From NCBI GenBank assembly GCA_012798185.1, contig JAAZNS010000165.1, positions 1 to 19,359 of the forward strand: a stretch of 19,359 bases of DNA. The letters are read 5' to 3'. The notes beneath the pieces are model-generated. The model was given only the letters and a program-made list of their open reading frames with translations. It had not been told where the DNA came from and ran no database searches. The translations under genes and the position numbers were made by a program. Origin of the DNA: Chloroflexota bacterium (GTDB lineage Bacteria; Chloroflexota; Anaerolineae; Anaerolineales; UBA4823). Positions 7,066 to 16,600 of this stretch are shown here, one piece after another (the first letter of the stretch is position 1; the number at the start of each line of letters is the position of its first letter).

Positions 7066-8670
7066 ATGAAACTCTTGTGCAACGCGAAAATATATACATT
7101 AGACGCAGATTATCCCTTGGCATCCAGTCTTTTAATTGATAGAGACAGGATTGTTGCGGTAGATGAAAAGTCTTCTTCTAGATTATTAACGGAGAGTAAT
7201 TTCCCTGAAGGGATTATCCAAGAAAAAATTGATCTGGAAGGACGTACGGTTATCCCCGGATTGATCGATGCTCATGTACACTTACAGAATTACGCCCTTG
7301 GACTGCAGAAAATCAACTGCGAAACAGCAACCCGAGAGGAATGCCTTAGCCGGGTTAAAGCCAAAGCGGCTCAAACACCACCAGGAGAGTGGATATACGG
7401 GCATGGCTGGAATCAAAATGTTTGGGATGAGGGTTACGGTTATGCTGCAGATTTGGATAAAGTTGCGCCCAGAAATCCAATTTACCTGACGGCGAAATCC
7501 CTTCATGCAGGCTGGGTAAATTCCCTGGCGTTAAATATTATCGGCATAAACGAACATACACCCGATCCAAAGGATGGCAGGATAGGAAGAGACCAGGATG
7601 GCAAATTGAACGGGTTGGTTTTTGAATCGGCGATGGCGTTGATCGAGGATGCTTTACCCCAGCCATCCATCGATTACATAACTAATGCTATCTGTGATGC
7701 TCAGAAAGAATTATGGCGGATGGGATTAACCGGTTTGCATGATTTCGATGAAAGTGATTGCTTCTCCGCATTACAATTATTAGATAATCGTGGAGATTTA
7801 AAACTGCGCATCATGAAAAGCATTCCATTGCATTTATTGCCTGAGGCGATCCGCCTGGGTTTGCGACCCGGTTTCGGAAATGAATATTTGTTTATCGGGC
7901 AGGTAAAAGCGTTTGCCGATGGCGCGTTAGGTCCACACACAGCAGCCATGTTTCAGCCTTATGAGGATGATTCGAGTAATCTTGGTATGTTAATGCTCAC
8001 TGCGGATGAAGTTTTTGATCATGGCAAACTGGCAGCACAGAATGGATTGGCTATGGCTATTCATGCGATTGGAGATCGCGCAGTCCATGAAGTTTTGAAC
8101 GGATTTGAAAGGTTGCGCCGTTTCGAAAAATCTCAGAACATCAAGGGGTTACGCCACCGCATTGAGCATGTGCAGTTGATCGACCCACAGGATTCAACCC
8201 GCTTGGCAGAATTAGATATCATTGCCTCTATGCAGCCGTTCCATGTCCTCTCGGATTTACGCATGGCGGATGCATATTGGGGCAACCGGGCAAAATATTC
8301 TTTTGCCTGGCAAATCCAGAATAAAGCTGGTGCAATTCTGGCATTTGGTTCCGATGCCCCGGTGGAATCGCCCAATCCGTTTTGGGGATTATACGCCGCG
8401 GTGACACGGCGATGCTTCGATGGCTACCCGGGTGCGCAGGGCTGGTATCCAGAACAGCGATTAAATATAATGGATGCTCTGAAAGCATTTACTTTTGGTG
8501 CAGCTTTTGCCTGCGGGATGGAGAATCGAATTGGAAAACTTGCCCCTGGATATTTTGCCGATTTGCTGGTTCTGGATAAAGATTTATTTGAGTGTAACCC
8601 CGAAGAGATCAAAGATATCCAACCGCAAGCTACCATGGTGGGAGGGGAGTGGGTGTATGGGGGATTTTAG
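7066..8670 (+). CDS. YtcJ-like metal-dependent amidohydrolase (amidohydrolase_3 family)
   Basis: The 534-aa enzyme belongs to the amidohydrolase superfamily branch of YtcJ and N-substituted formamide deformylase, which hydrolyse amide or formamide bonds with a metal centre. Visible features are the N-terminal small beta domain (IYTLDADYPLASSLLIDRDRI) and the metal-binding H70-x-H72 (DAHVH). K281 and D285 fall in GQVKAFADGALG, H333 in AIHAIGDRAVHE, H368 in RIEHVQL, and the catalytic Asp430 in FGSDAPVE. The C-terminal segment KLAPGYFADLLVLDKDLFE rebuilds the beta domain. The length is normal for the family. The substrate cannot be told; many members are cytoplasmic and broad. The only visible Shine-Dalgarno-like stretch (GAAAGGGATG) is rather far from the ATG. 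It appears to be a single-gene unit and marks the end of the higher-GC part of the window. Confidence 0.92.
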   Translation: MKLLCNAKIYTLDADYPLASSLLIDRDRIVAVDEKSSSRLLTESNFPEGIIQEKIDLEGRTVIPGLIDAHVHLQNYALGLQKINCETATREECLSRVKAKAAQTPPGEWIYGHGWNQNVWDEGYGYAADLDKVAPRNPIYLTAKSLHAGWVNSLALNIIGINEHTPDPKDGRIGRDQDGKLNGLVFESAMALIEDALPQPSIDYITNAICDAQKELWRMGLTGLHDFDESDCFSALQLLDNRGDLKLRIMKSIPLHLLPEAIRLGLRPGFGNEYLFIGQVKAFADGALGPHTAAMFQPYEDDSSNLGMLMLTADEVFDHGKLAAQNGLAMAIHAIGDRAVHEVLNGFERLRRFEKSQNIKGLRHRIEHVQLIDPQDSTRLAELDIIASMQPFHVLSDLRMADAYWGNRAKYSFAWQIQNKAGAILAFGSDAPVESPNPFWGLYAAVTRRCFDGYPGAQGWYPEQRLNIMDALKAFTFGAAFACGMENRIGKLAPGYFADLLVLDKDLFECNPEEIKDIQPQATMVGGEWVYGGF

Positions 8671-8756
8671 ATAGAATACTTTAAACACAATAATGTTTTC
8701 ATAAACTACGGTTATTAGATGGTTATCTAATTGCATGTAGCCTATAACGATTCGTG

Positions 8757-8762
8757 TATAAT
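8757..8762 (+). promoter_or_regulatory. -10 element of a promoter for the polysaccharide export operon
   Basis: A perfect TATAAT lies 32 nt before the wzm ATG, a plausible distance for a transcription start near 8769. The -35 is weak: TTGCAT at 8731-8736 would need a 20-bp spacer. A short inverted repeat TTAGAT/ATCTAA (8715-8720 with 8725-8730) sits upstream and could be an operator, but this is speculative. Confidence 0.4.
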
Positions 8763-8794
8763 TATTTAACCACATCATACTACGATAAGGTGAT

Positions 8795-9643
8795 ATGAAT
8801 TCTGTAAAAACTGATAACCGAATAAAACCGATTATTGTTACTCCACCCAAATTTATTGAGATGCCAAATTTCAAGGAAGTTTGGGAAGCGCGAGACTTAC
8901 TATTTTTTTTAGTCGAACGTGATTTAAAAACCCGGTTTCAGCAAACTTTAATTGGCGTGTTTTGGATTGCATTACAACCCATCATTCAAGTTTTAATTTT
9001 TTATCTTATTTTGGGGATTTTAGTAAAAGTACCAACGGGGGATATTCCTTATCCTTTATTTTTTCTTTCAGGATTTGTTGCTTGGCAGTTATTCTCACAA
9101 ATAGTAAATTCGAGTGCTTTTAGTATGACAAGTAATATTGGCGTAATCACCAAATCTTATTTTCCACGGTTGGTTTTACCGCTTTCATCGACAATCGGTT
9201 CATTAATTGATTTTTTTGTTTCATTTATTTTGCTGATCATATTAATGGGTTTAAATTCTTATCCAATTACTACGCGCTTCTTTTTCATTCCGATTTTATT
9301 ATTATTAACGATGATATTTTCATCTGGTGTAGGATTATTATTTGGTGCATTAATGGTTTCATTTCGGGATGTAAAAAATCTGCTTGGATTTATCTTAATG
9401 ATTTGGATGTATTTGACACCTATTATGTACCCAATTAGTTTGGTTCCACCGAAATATCAAATACTTCTCAGCATAAATCCTCTAACTAGCTTGGTGGAGT
9501 CATTTCGATGGGTTTTTTTGAAAACGGGCTCATTGCCCCCAATGAGTCATTTCCTAGTCTCGTTTATCATGATGATGGTCATCTGGCTGTTAGGAGCAGT
9601 ATATTTTCGTAATATGGAAAATAAAATTGCGGATGTTATGTAA
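8795..9643 (+). CDS. wzm: ABC-2 type polysaccharide export permease (Wzm/TagG family)
   Basis: The 282-aa integral membrane protein is the channel subunit of an ABC transporter that moves a lipid-linked polysaccharide across the inner membrane. A cytoplasmic N-terminus with the family helix ARDLLFFLVERDLKTRFQQT precedes about six membrane helices. The typical segment SFRDVKNLLGFILMIWMYLTPIMYP (about residues 188-213) marks the ABC-2 family. An AAGGTG precedes the ATG with good spacing. The stop overlaps the start of the ATPase gene by one base (TAATG), so the two subunits are translationally coupled. Confidence 0.95.
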   Translation: MNSVKTDNRIKPIIVTPPKFIEMPNFKEVWEARDLLFFLVERDLKTRFQQTLIGVFWIALQPIIQVLIFYLILGILVKVPTGDIPYPLFFLSGFVAWQLFSQIVNSSAFSMTSNIGVITKSYFPRLVLPLSSTIGSLIDFFVSFILLIILMGLNSYPITTRFFFIPILLLLTMIFSSGVGLLFGALMVSFRDVKNLLGFILMIWMYLTPIMYPISLVPPKYQILLSINPLTSLVESFRWVFLKTGSLPPMSHFLVSFIMMMVIWLLGAVYFRNMENKIADVM

Positions 9644-10428
9644 TGGCCCAATTAGCACTCAAAGTAGAAAATGTCTGGAAGAAATATCGAATTAAACGTC
9701 CATTTGATGGGCAATCAGAATCTTTAAAAGAAGTATTAAACAGCCCAATCAATTGGGTAATAAATAAAATTTATCCCGATCCAAATCATAGAGATAATCA
9801 CAACCAAGATTTCTGGGCCTTAAAAGATATTTCTTTTGAGGTTCACCATGGTGAATCTCTTGGCATCATTGGTAGAAATGGCGCTGGTAAAAGCACATTA
9901 TTAAAAATTTTATCTCGGATTACTCGCCCAAGCCGGGGTCAGATTATTTTATATGAAAGGGTGAATTCTTTGCTTGAAATCGGTACCGGATTTAATACTG
10001 AATTATCTGGCAGAGATAATATTTTTTTAAATGGGTCTTTCTTGGGGATGAAGCGATTGGAGATCAAACAAAAATTCGATGAGATTGTTGATTTCTCTGG
10101 CGTTGAGGAATTTATTGACACACCAGTGAAATATTATTCAAGCGGCATGTTTGTTCGCCTGGCGTTTTCGGTGGCAGTGCATTTAACCCCTGAAACATTG
10201 CTGTTAGATGAGGTCTTATCGGTGGGTGATGCTGAATTTCAACAAAAATCATTTTTAAAAATGCAAGAGTTACTTTCGAGTGGATCTACGATTGTGTTTG
10301 TTTCACATAACCAAAATGCAGTGAAAGAAATTTGTAAGAGGGCTATTTGGTTGGATCATGGTCAAATTAAAATAGATGGGAAATCTGAAGATGTCGTAAA
10401 TAAATATGGCAAACAAATAGAAGCATAA
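9643..10428 (+). CDS. wzt: ABC transporter ATPase, short Wzt/TagH form
   Basis: The 261-aa nucleotide-binding subunit powers polysaccharide export with the permease encoded just upstream. Visible motifs are Walker A GRNGAGKST (77-85), signature YYSSGMFVRLAF (from 164), Walker B TLLLDEV (D189, E190) and H-loop histidine H222 in VSHN. The first about 45 residues include the family-specific insertion KPFDGQ...LKEVLNSPINW that precedes the ATPase core. The protein stops at the end of the ATPase domain. The roughly 150-200-residue C-terminal carbohydrate-binding domain found in O9a-type Wzt is absent, so selection of finished chains must not depend on a fused domain here. The gene is followed after 56 bp, with no terminator, by the sulfotransferase fusion. 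Confidence 0.95.
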   Translation: MAQLALKVENVWKKYRIKRPFDGQSESLKEVLNSPINWVINKIYPDPNHRDNHNQDFWALKDISFEVHHGESLGIIGRNGAGKSTLLKILSRITRPSRGQIILYERVNSLLEIGTGFNTELSGRDNIFLNGSFLGMKRLEIKQKFDEIVDFSGVEEFIDTPVKYYSSGMFVRLAFSVAVHLTPETLLLDEVLSVGDAEFQQKSFLKMQELLSSGSTIVFVSHNQNAVKEICKRAIWLDHGQIKIDGKSEDVVNKYGKQIEA

Positions 10429-10484
10429 ATCACTCGCATAAGTATTTTTTAAATAATTCGTTGAATTGAGGAGAAATTTATTCA

Positions 10485-12518
10485 GTGAAAAAACCATTGT
10501 TCATTACGGCGCTATTCCGTACAGGATCAACTATGCTCTGGAACATGTTTAGACAATTGCCTCAATCATGCACCTTTTATGAGCCTTTACATGATTATTT
10601 ACCTAGTTATTTAAAGTATCCAGCTGAAGTTCAAAAATCACACTTACATGTAAAGTCATATTTTGATGAATATTTGGATACACCAAAAGCAATTTTATTG
10701 CATCAAAGTGACTTCGCAAATTATAAGCTCTTCTTAGATAGTGAAGATAGTTACCCAGAATTATACGTTTATATAAAAGCATTAGTTGAATCAGTCCCAA
10801 CCTGGAAAATACCCATTTTACAATTTAATCGTATAGGTTTTAGATTACCATGGATAAAAAAGAATTTTCCTGATGCGATTTTGCTTCACTTGTATAGGAA
10901 TCCAAGAGATCAATGGTTCTCCACTTTGGCATCATTTAATATTGATGTTGATCGGCAAATCGATTTTGATGGTTATGATTTGACAACATGGGCACGAGAT
11001 TTAATCAAGCAATTCCCCTTTTTATCAACTCAAAAAATCGAGCATGTTTACCAACGTTTTTATTACATTTGGAAGTTGAGCTTTCTTGCTGGTCAGCGAT
11101 TATCGCACTTTTCTGTAAGTTATGAGGATATATTAAGAGAACCAAGGAAGCTTGTATCTGATATTTTAAAATTTGCAGATCTTTATTCTGATGAAAACCT
11201 GGAAATTTGTTTAAAGATTGTTGAAACAAAACCAGAACGCGCCTGGGTTAAGGATCGAGACGATGCTTGGTTTGATGATATGGAACGAAAATGCGAGTCG
11301 GTTTTGGATGAATTGGGACTTAATAAGAATTTCGCACTTATTCCATTGAGCGAGATCCAGGCGCAATCTGCCAAATTCATGGCATTACTAAATGATCCAG
11401 AATATGATCGGTGGGTACATAATAGTTATAGGAAACAACTCAGTTCAGAACGAATAGCCTCTTATGAGATAAATCAAAACCTAAATCAAGCATACAAAAA
11501 TGCGATTAATACAATAAATTCCCTTCAATGGCAATTAAACCAAAATCAAGCCGAACGTGATGCCATTCAATCACAATTAAACCAAATCAAAGCCGAACGT
11601 GATGCCATTCAATCACAATTAAACCAAATCCAAATTGAATTTGATATTTTTCATGAAAAACTTAACCGCATCCAAGGTGAAAGAGAACAAATTCATAAAC
11701 AATTAGAAGAAGTTCAGGCTCAATTGAAGGATGCATTAATTGCCCAAGAAGCTCTAAAAGAAGAATTATGCCATGTTTATAACAGCCGTTCATATCGTAT
11801 CACTGCTCCAATGCGTGCGATTTTTGGATATGGGCGAATCATAAGAGATAAAATATTTCATCCGCAGAGGTTTGATAAAGAAAACCTTTCCTTGTCAACT
11901 CAATTGTCGAATAATTCACCGGAATCAGAATCTTCTACCTCCTTGCGACCCGCTGCCCAAAGCCAGTCTACTTCGACTGTAAGTTCCATAATGAACTCGT
12001 CACAACCTGAATTTTCTTCAAACCAATCTGACCAAATCCCAGATATTGATTTAGACGAAATTATGGAAAAAATCAGATTGGAAGTTGCGAGAAGGAAAAC
12101 TCAAACTCTTCAGGTGGACGAATATGATACTATTAATGTAAAAGAAACCCAATTATTTCGTTTTATAAAAAAAGTTCAATTAACACTTAAAAAATTGCCA
12201 TTTTATAAGCAGATATATGGAATTGCTATAAATTTTAAAGCATTGATACCTCAGTATCAGCCACAACCAATAAATGTTACTGACTTGTTAAAGTATGACG
12301 ATGAGGAGTTTATTAATCATGCGTATAGAGTTATCCTAAAACGGGAACCTGATAACAGTGGTTATGATTATTATTTATATGCATTAAAAAATAATCGATT
12401 AAATAAAGTAGAAATACTTGGAAGATTGAGATATTCGAAGGAGGGAAGACAATTACGAACAAAAGTTAAAGGTTTGATGTATCAATATATTTTAAGTACA
12501 CTAAAAATAAAATGGTAA
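10485..12518 (+). CDS. Sulfotransferase / coiled-coil / DUF4214-like fusion protein
   Basis: The 677-aa protein has at least four parts. The first is an N-terminal sulfotransferase-like domain with the 5'-phosphosulfate loop FITALFRTGSTMLWNMF (6-22) and the 3'-phosphate region LHLYRNPRDQWFS (133-146). The second is a long coiled coil (about 325-425), including a 14-residue unit NQxxAERDAIQSQL repeated twice (352-379). The third is the YNSRSYRITAPMR segment often found after coiled coils in glycan-modifying proteins, then a Ser/Gln-rich linker and IDLDEIMEKIRLEVARRK (about 522-539). The fourth is a C-terminal DUF4214-like domain (about 598-665: FINHAYRVILKREPDNSGYDYYL). Inferred role: PAPS-dependent sulfation of the exported glycan, with the coiled coil as scaffold or spacer. 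The start is GTG, with GAGGAG 11 nt upstream. It follows wzt closely and is probably in the same operon. The sulfotransferase call rests on motifs only. Confidence 0.78.
   Translation: MKKPLFITALFRTGSTMLWNMFRQLPQSCTFYEPLHDYLPSYLKYPAEVQKSHLHVKSYFDEYLDTPKAILLHQSDFANYKLFLDSEDSYPELYVYIKALVESVPTWKIPILQFNRIGFRLPWIKKNFPDAILLHLYRNPRDQWFSTLASFNIDVDRQIDFDGYDLTTWARDLIKQFPFLSTQKIEHVYQRFYYIWKLSFLAGQRLSHFSVSYEDILREPRKLVSDILKFADLYSDENLEICLKIVETKPERAWVKDRDDAWFDDMERKCESVLDELGLNKNFALIPLSEIQAQSAKFMALLNDPEYDRWVHNSYRKQLSSERIASYEINQNLNQAYKNAINTINSLQWQLNQNQAERDAIQSQLNQIKAERDAIQSQLNQIQIEFDIFHEKLNRIQGEREQIHKQLEEVQAQLKDALIAQEALKEELCHVYNSRSYRITAPMRAIFGYGRIIRDKIFHPQRFDKENLSLSTQLSNNSPESESSTSLRPAAQSQSTSTVSSIMNSSQPEFSSNQSDQIPDIDLDEIMEKIRLEVARRKTQTLQVDEYDTINVKETQLFRFIKKVQLTLKKLPFYKQIYGIAINFKALIPQYQPQPINVTDLLKYDDEEFINHAYRVILKREPDNSGYDYYLYALKNNRLNKVEILGRLRYSKEGRQLRTKVKGLMYQYILSTLKIKW
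11538..11621 (+). repeat. In-frame 42-bp tandem repeat in the coiled coil
   Basis: Two adjacent 42-bp units (11538-11579 and 11580-11621) are almost identical at DNA level, differing by a few bases near the start of each unit. A third copy begins at 11622 (AACCAAATC) and then diverges. The period equals 14 residues, exactly two heptads, so gain or loss of a unit keeps both the reading frame and the coiled-coil register. Confidence 0.92.
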
Positions 12519-12623
12519 TTGAAAATCGATCATAATAGCCAATAAAATTATTTAAATCCAATTAGAATCCATTATGTGAAGTGAATAAATTATATCGATT
12601 TATACTATCCATAATGTTATGAG

Positions 12624-12629
12624 TATAAT
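12624..12629 (+). promoter_or_regulatory. -10 box immediately before the GT4 gene (possible leaderless start)
   Basis: A perfect TATAAT ends 5 nt before the ATG at 12635, so a normal start point would fall on or next to the start codon. No Shine-Dalgarno lies in front of this ATG. The -35 is poor (TATACT at 12601-12606, 17-bp spacer). The rest of the 12519-12634 gap is AT-rich with no terminator seen. Confidence 0.4.
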
Positions 12630-12634
12630 AGATT

Positions 12635-13654
12635 ATGAAGATTGCTATTATTTCTGTTGTTTCATTAAGCGGCGATACAGGAGGAGCTGAAAGATTATAC
12701 GCCGGCCTTACAACTGCTTTATCTAATGCAGGGGTGGATATAGATCTGCTACAGATTACAAGCGACGAATCGAATTTTGAAGCAATAAAAGAAACCTACT
12801 TAAAATTTTATGATTTAGATGTGACGAAATATGATGGTGTAATTTCGACAAAAGCTCCATCATATCTCGTCAGGCATAGAAATCATGTCTGCTATCTGAT
12901 TCATACTATGAGAGTGTTTTATGATATGTTTGAATCAGAATTCCCAGACCCTGATCGTGTTCTATTAGACCAACAGCAATTTATTATCCGTTTAGATAAT
13001 GCAGCTCTAAGTTCATCAAGGATAAAAAAGATTTATTCTATTGGCTATGAGGTTGCCAATCGATTGAAAAAGTATAACTTCCTAGAAAGTGAAGTTCTCC
13101 ATCCTGCATTATTATTTGAAAGTTTTAAATCAGGAGAACCAGGTGATTATTTATTCATGCCCGGTCGGTTGCATAGATGGAAGCGTGTAGATTTAGTTAT
13201 CAACGCAATGCAATATGTTAAAAATCCTGTGAAACTATTAATTGCTGGAGCAGGTGAGGATGAAAAATATTTTAAAAGTATTGCAAAGAACGATTCTCGA
13301 ATTGAATTTTTAGGAAGAGTATCGGATGAAGAATTGATAGATTTATATGCCAATTCATTAGCTGTACCGTTTACCCCCATTCATGAAGATTACGGATATG
13401 TTACTTTGGAAGCTTTTAAAAGCTGTAAACCCATTATAACTTGTGAAGATTCTGGCGAACCAGCATATTTTGTAAAAAATGGCATCAATGGTTTTGTTTG
13501 CAATCCAAATCCTAACGATATTGCTGAAAAAATTGATTATTTGTTTAATAATCGAAATAAAGTCATTGAAATGGGTCGAAACGGAAAATCATCAATTAGT
13601 AAGATTACTTGGCCAAATATTGCACAAAAACTGATAGAAACACTTGGATCGTAA
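12635..13654 (+). CDS. GT4-family glycosyltransferase
   Basis: The 339-aa GT-B-fold enzyme transfers a sugar from a nucleotide donor to a growing glycan, probably at the inner face of the membrane. The N-terminal acceptor domain begins with MKIAIISVVSLSGDTGGAERL, with the typical GGAE loop. The donor domain starts at PGRLHRWKRVDLVINAM (about 175-192). E251-D-Y-G-Y-V-T-L-E259 matches the GT4 E-x7-E motif, and ENGING-like YFVKNGINGFVC follows. The length is a little short for GT4 but both domains are present. The next gene starts one base after its stop, so the two are coupled. Donor and acceptor sugars cannot be deduced. Confidence 0.92.
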   Translation: MKIAIISVVSLSGDTGGAERLYAGLTTALSNAGVDIDLLQITSDESNFEAIKETYLKFYDLDVTKYDGVISTKAPSYLVRHRNHVCYLIHTMRVFYDMFESEFPDPDRVLLDQQQFIIRLDNAALSSSRIKKIYSIGYEVANRLKKYNFLESEVLHPALLFESFKSGEPGDYLFMPGRLHRWKRVDLVINAMQYVKNPVKLLIAGAGEDEKYFKSIAKNDSRIEFLGRVSDEELIDLYANSLAVPFTPIHEDYGYVTLEAFKSCKPIITCEDSGEPAYFVKNGINGFVCNPNPNDIAEKIDYLFNNRNKVIEMGRNGKSSISKITWPNIAQKLIETLGS

Positions 13655-13655
13655 A

Positions 13656-16600
13656 ATGGTGAAAAAAAAGTATAAAGTATTGGTGCTAGATATGCAACCA
13701 ATAGATCCTCCTGTAGGCGGAGGTCGCTTGCGCCTTCTTGGTTTGTATCACAACCTGGGTGATAATTTTATCACTCAATACATTGGTACATATGATTGGC
13801 CGGGGGAGAAATTTCGCGATCACTTATTAAGTGATTCTTTACGTGAAGTTGATATTCCTTTAAGTGATGAGCATTTTACTGAATGTCGAAAATGGCAAGA
13901 GCGGGTTGGTGGGAAAACAATTATTGATTCCACTTTTCCCATCCTTGCTCACCTGTCAAAGCAATATGTTGATTATACACGCAGTGAAGTATTGAAAGCT
14001 GATGTAGTGATATTTTCACATCCCTGGGTATACCCCTTAGTAAAAGATTTGCTTAATAAAGCCATGCAAATAATTATTTACGATTCGCATAATGTCGAAG
14101 GTTATTTACGACACACACTTTTAGATGATAAAGGGTTAGGAACTGAAATTGTCAAGGAAGTGGTTAAGACAGAATTCGAATTATGCCATATTGCGGATGT
14201 TATTTTTACTTGCTCGCTTGAAGATTGTGAATTATTCAATAAATTGTATTCAGTTCCTTTTATTAAGATGCGAATTGTCCCAAATGGGGTTTTCACAGAG
14301 AAGATAAGACCAATTCCGAGGGATGAAAAAGTATCAATAAAACGCCAGCTTGAATTAAGTGAACAGAAGACCGCAATATTTATCGGAAGTAACTATCCTC
14401 CTAACCTTGAGGCTTGCAATTTCATCATCAAAGATTTAGCGCCTTTATTGCCAGAAGTAACCTTTGTTATTGCTGGAGGAGTTGGTGAAGGAATCGATAA
14501 AAAATCAATCCACGGAATTAGAAATGTAAAAATAACAGGCTCACTTACAGAGAATCAAAAAGTTTTATATTTGGGGGCTTCTGATTTAGCCATTAACCCA
14601 ATGTTTAGCGGTTCTGGAACAAATATTAAAATGTTTGATTTTATGGCTGCGGGATTGCCAATTGTATCTACAAAGATTGGAGCACGTGGAATATCAGAAA
14701 CAGATTACGCTGGAATAGTAATAAGTGATATTTTGGATTTTAAGTCATCTATTCAAATTATCATTAATGATGATAAAAAGAGTAAATACCTTGGCAATGC
14801 AAACAGAAAATTGACTGAAAAAAATTTCTCGTGGGGAAAAATATCTCCTCAAATCGGGGTATTATTAATTAATAAATTATCATACTTGAATGATGTTGAG
14901 AATAGTTCCGCAAATAGAAAAGGGGAGATAAAAAAGTTTGCTTTGATGAGTTCCTGGAATTTACGATGTGGAATAGCAGAACACAGTCGACATCTTGTAG
15001 ATGAGTTTGAAGCCAAAAATATTGATGTTCGAATCATTACAAATTCAAATGGTGACTTGACAAATTCAAATTTTATTGATGATCTTCCCAGATATATATA
15101 TCCTTTATGGAAATATGATAATTTGAAATGGAAAGACACCCGTATTGATTTTGCAGGCATAATAAAAATTATGCAAAAAGAGAATATCTTTAAATTAAAC
15201 ATTCAATATCATACAGGCTTTTTTAATCCGCAAATATTGTTGGAATTGGTAAGAACTTGTTATAAAGAAAATATCGAGGTATTCATTACATTGCATAATT
15301 CTAAAGAAGTGGACCTTGAAACTCTTGTAGAGATTAACCAAATGAGTAAGAAACTTGTGGTCCATTCTTTGGAAGATAAATTAAATCTAATTAAGCAGGG
15401 GATAAATCGCGTATACCATATTCCTATTGGTGTTTTAGATTTCCCTGATGAGGATAAAAATGAATGCAGAAGTCAATTGGGAATAACTGGAGATCCCATC
15501 ATTGGTTCTTTTGGGTTTATAAGACCCCATAAAGGTTTATTAGAAGCCATTGAGGCAATAAATATTTTGAAAGAAAAATATCCGGATGTAAAACTTTTAT
15601 GCATTAATGCCTTGTATCCATCTCAAGATTCGCAGATATACTATAAAACTTGTATAGATCGTATAAATGAATTGAATTTACACAATCATATTATCCTTAA
15701 AACATCATTTATTGAGATGGATGAAATTATTCATTATCTTCATACGTGTGATGTTATCGTTTTACCTTACCACGATAGTAAAGAGGGTTCCAGTGCTGCC
15801 GGTAATACTGTCATTTCAGCGAAGAGACCTTTGATAATATCGCCAAGCGGAATTTTCAGCTCGATCAGAGATGTTAGTTATCAGATTGAAAATATCAATC
15901 CTAGTATTATTGCATTGGGTATTCAGAATATTCTGCAATCCCCAAAAATTCTTATTGAATTAAAAAACAAAGTTGATAATTATATAAACGAAAATTCGTA
16001 TTCCAAAATCGCTGATAAATATGTTGATCTTATTTTTAGGGATGAATTGGACTATGAAATTATGGTTCAAAAGGTTTACGAATCGATACTTGAAGATGGA
16101 GATAATGTAATTGATGTTGGTGCACATATTGGGAGACATACAATACCAATCGCCAAAAAAATTGCTCCGAATGGCAAAGTATTTGCTATAGAACCATTGC
16201 CCATGTGCCAGGATTCCTTGCATGACACAATAAACTTAAATTTTCGTGATCTTGAAAGTTTAATTGTTGTGTATCCATATGCGTTAGGAGATTTCGATGG
16301 AGAATCGGACTTCACAATTGTACTTGACGATTTAGGGTATAGCGGTTTGAAAGAAAGAAACCATGCAGTTATCTCAAGATTGAAACACATTAAAGTTCCT
16401 GTGAGGAAAATTGATAACCTCTTCTCAGACTTGACAGATTTAAAATATGTAAAAATTGATGCAGAAGGTGGAGAGTATAATATTCTCAAAGGCGGGATTA
16501 ATACCATAAAAAAATTTAGGCCAGTAATTACTTTTGAGTTTGGCGAGAATTCTTATGCTGCATATTCTGTAATCCCAGAGCAAGTTTTTGGTTTCTGGCA

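Noticed and set aside
11538..11630. CRISPR-like repeat array
   Set aside because: The repeats are directly adjacent without spacers, are in frame within a coding sequence and follow the heptad pattern of a coiled coil.
13644..13655. TTG start for the GT-GT-FkbM fusion
   Set aside because: The ATG at 13656, one base after the preceding stop, is a better start and gives the usual KKKYKVLVLD beginning.
16076..16507. A 143-codon open frame on the minus strand
   Set aside because: It is antisense to the FkbM domain with its VIDVGAHIG and DAEGGE motifs; it has no support of its own.
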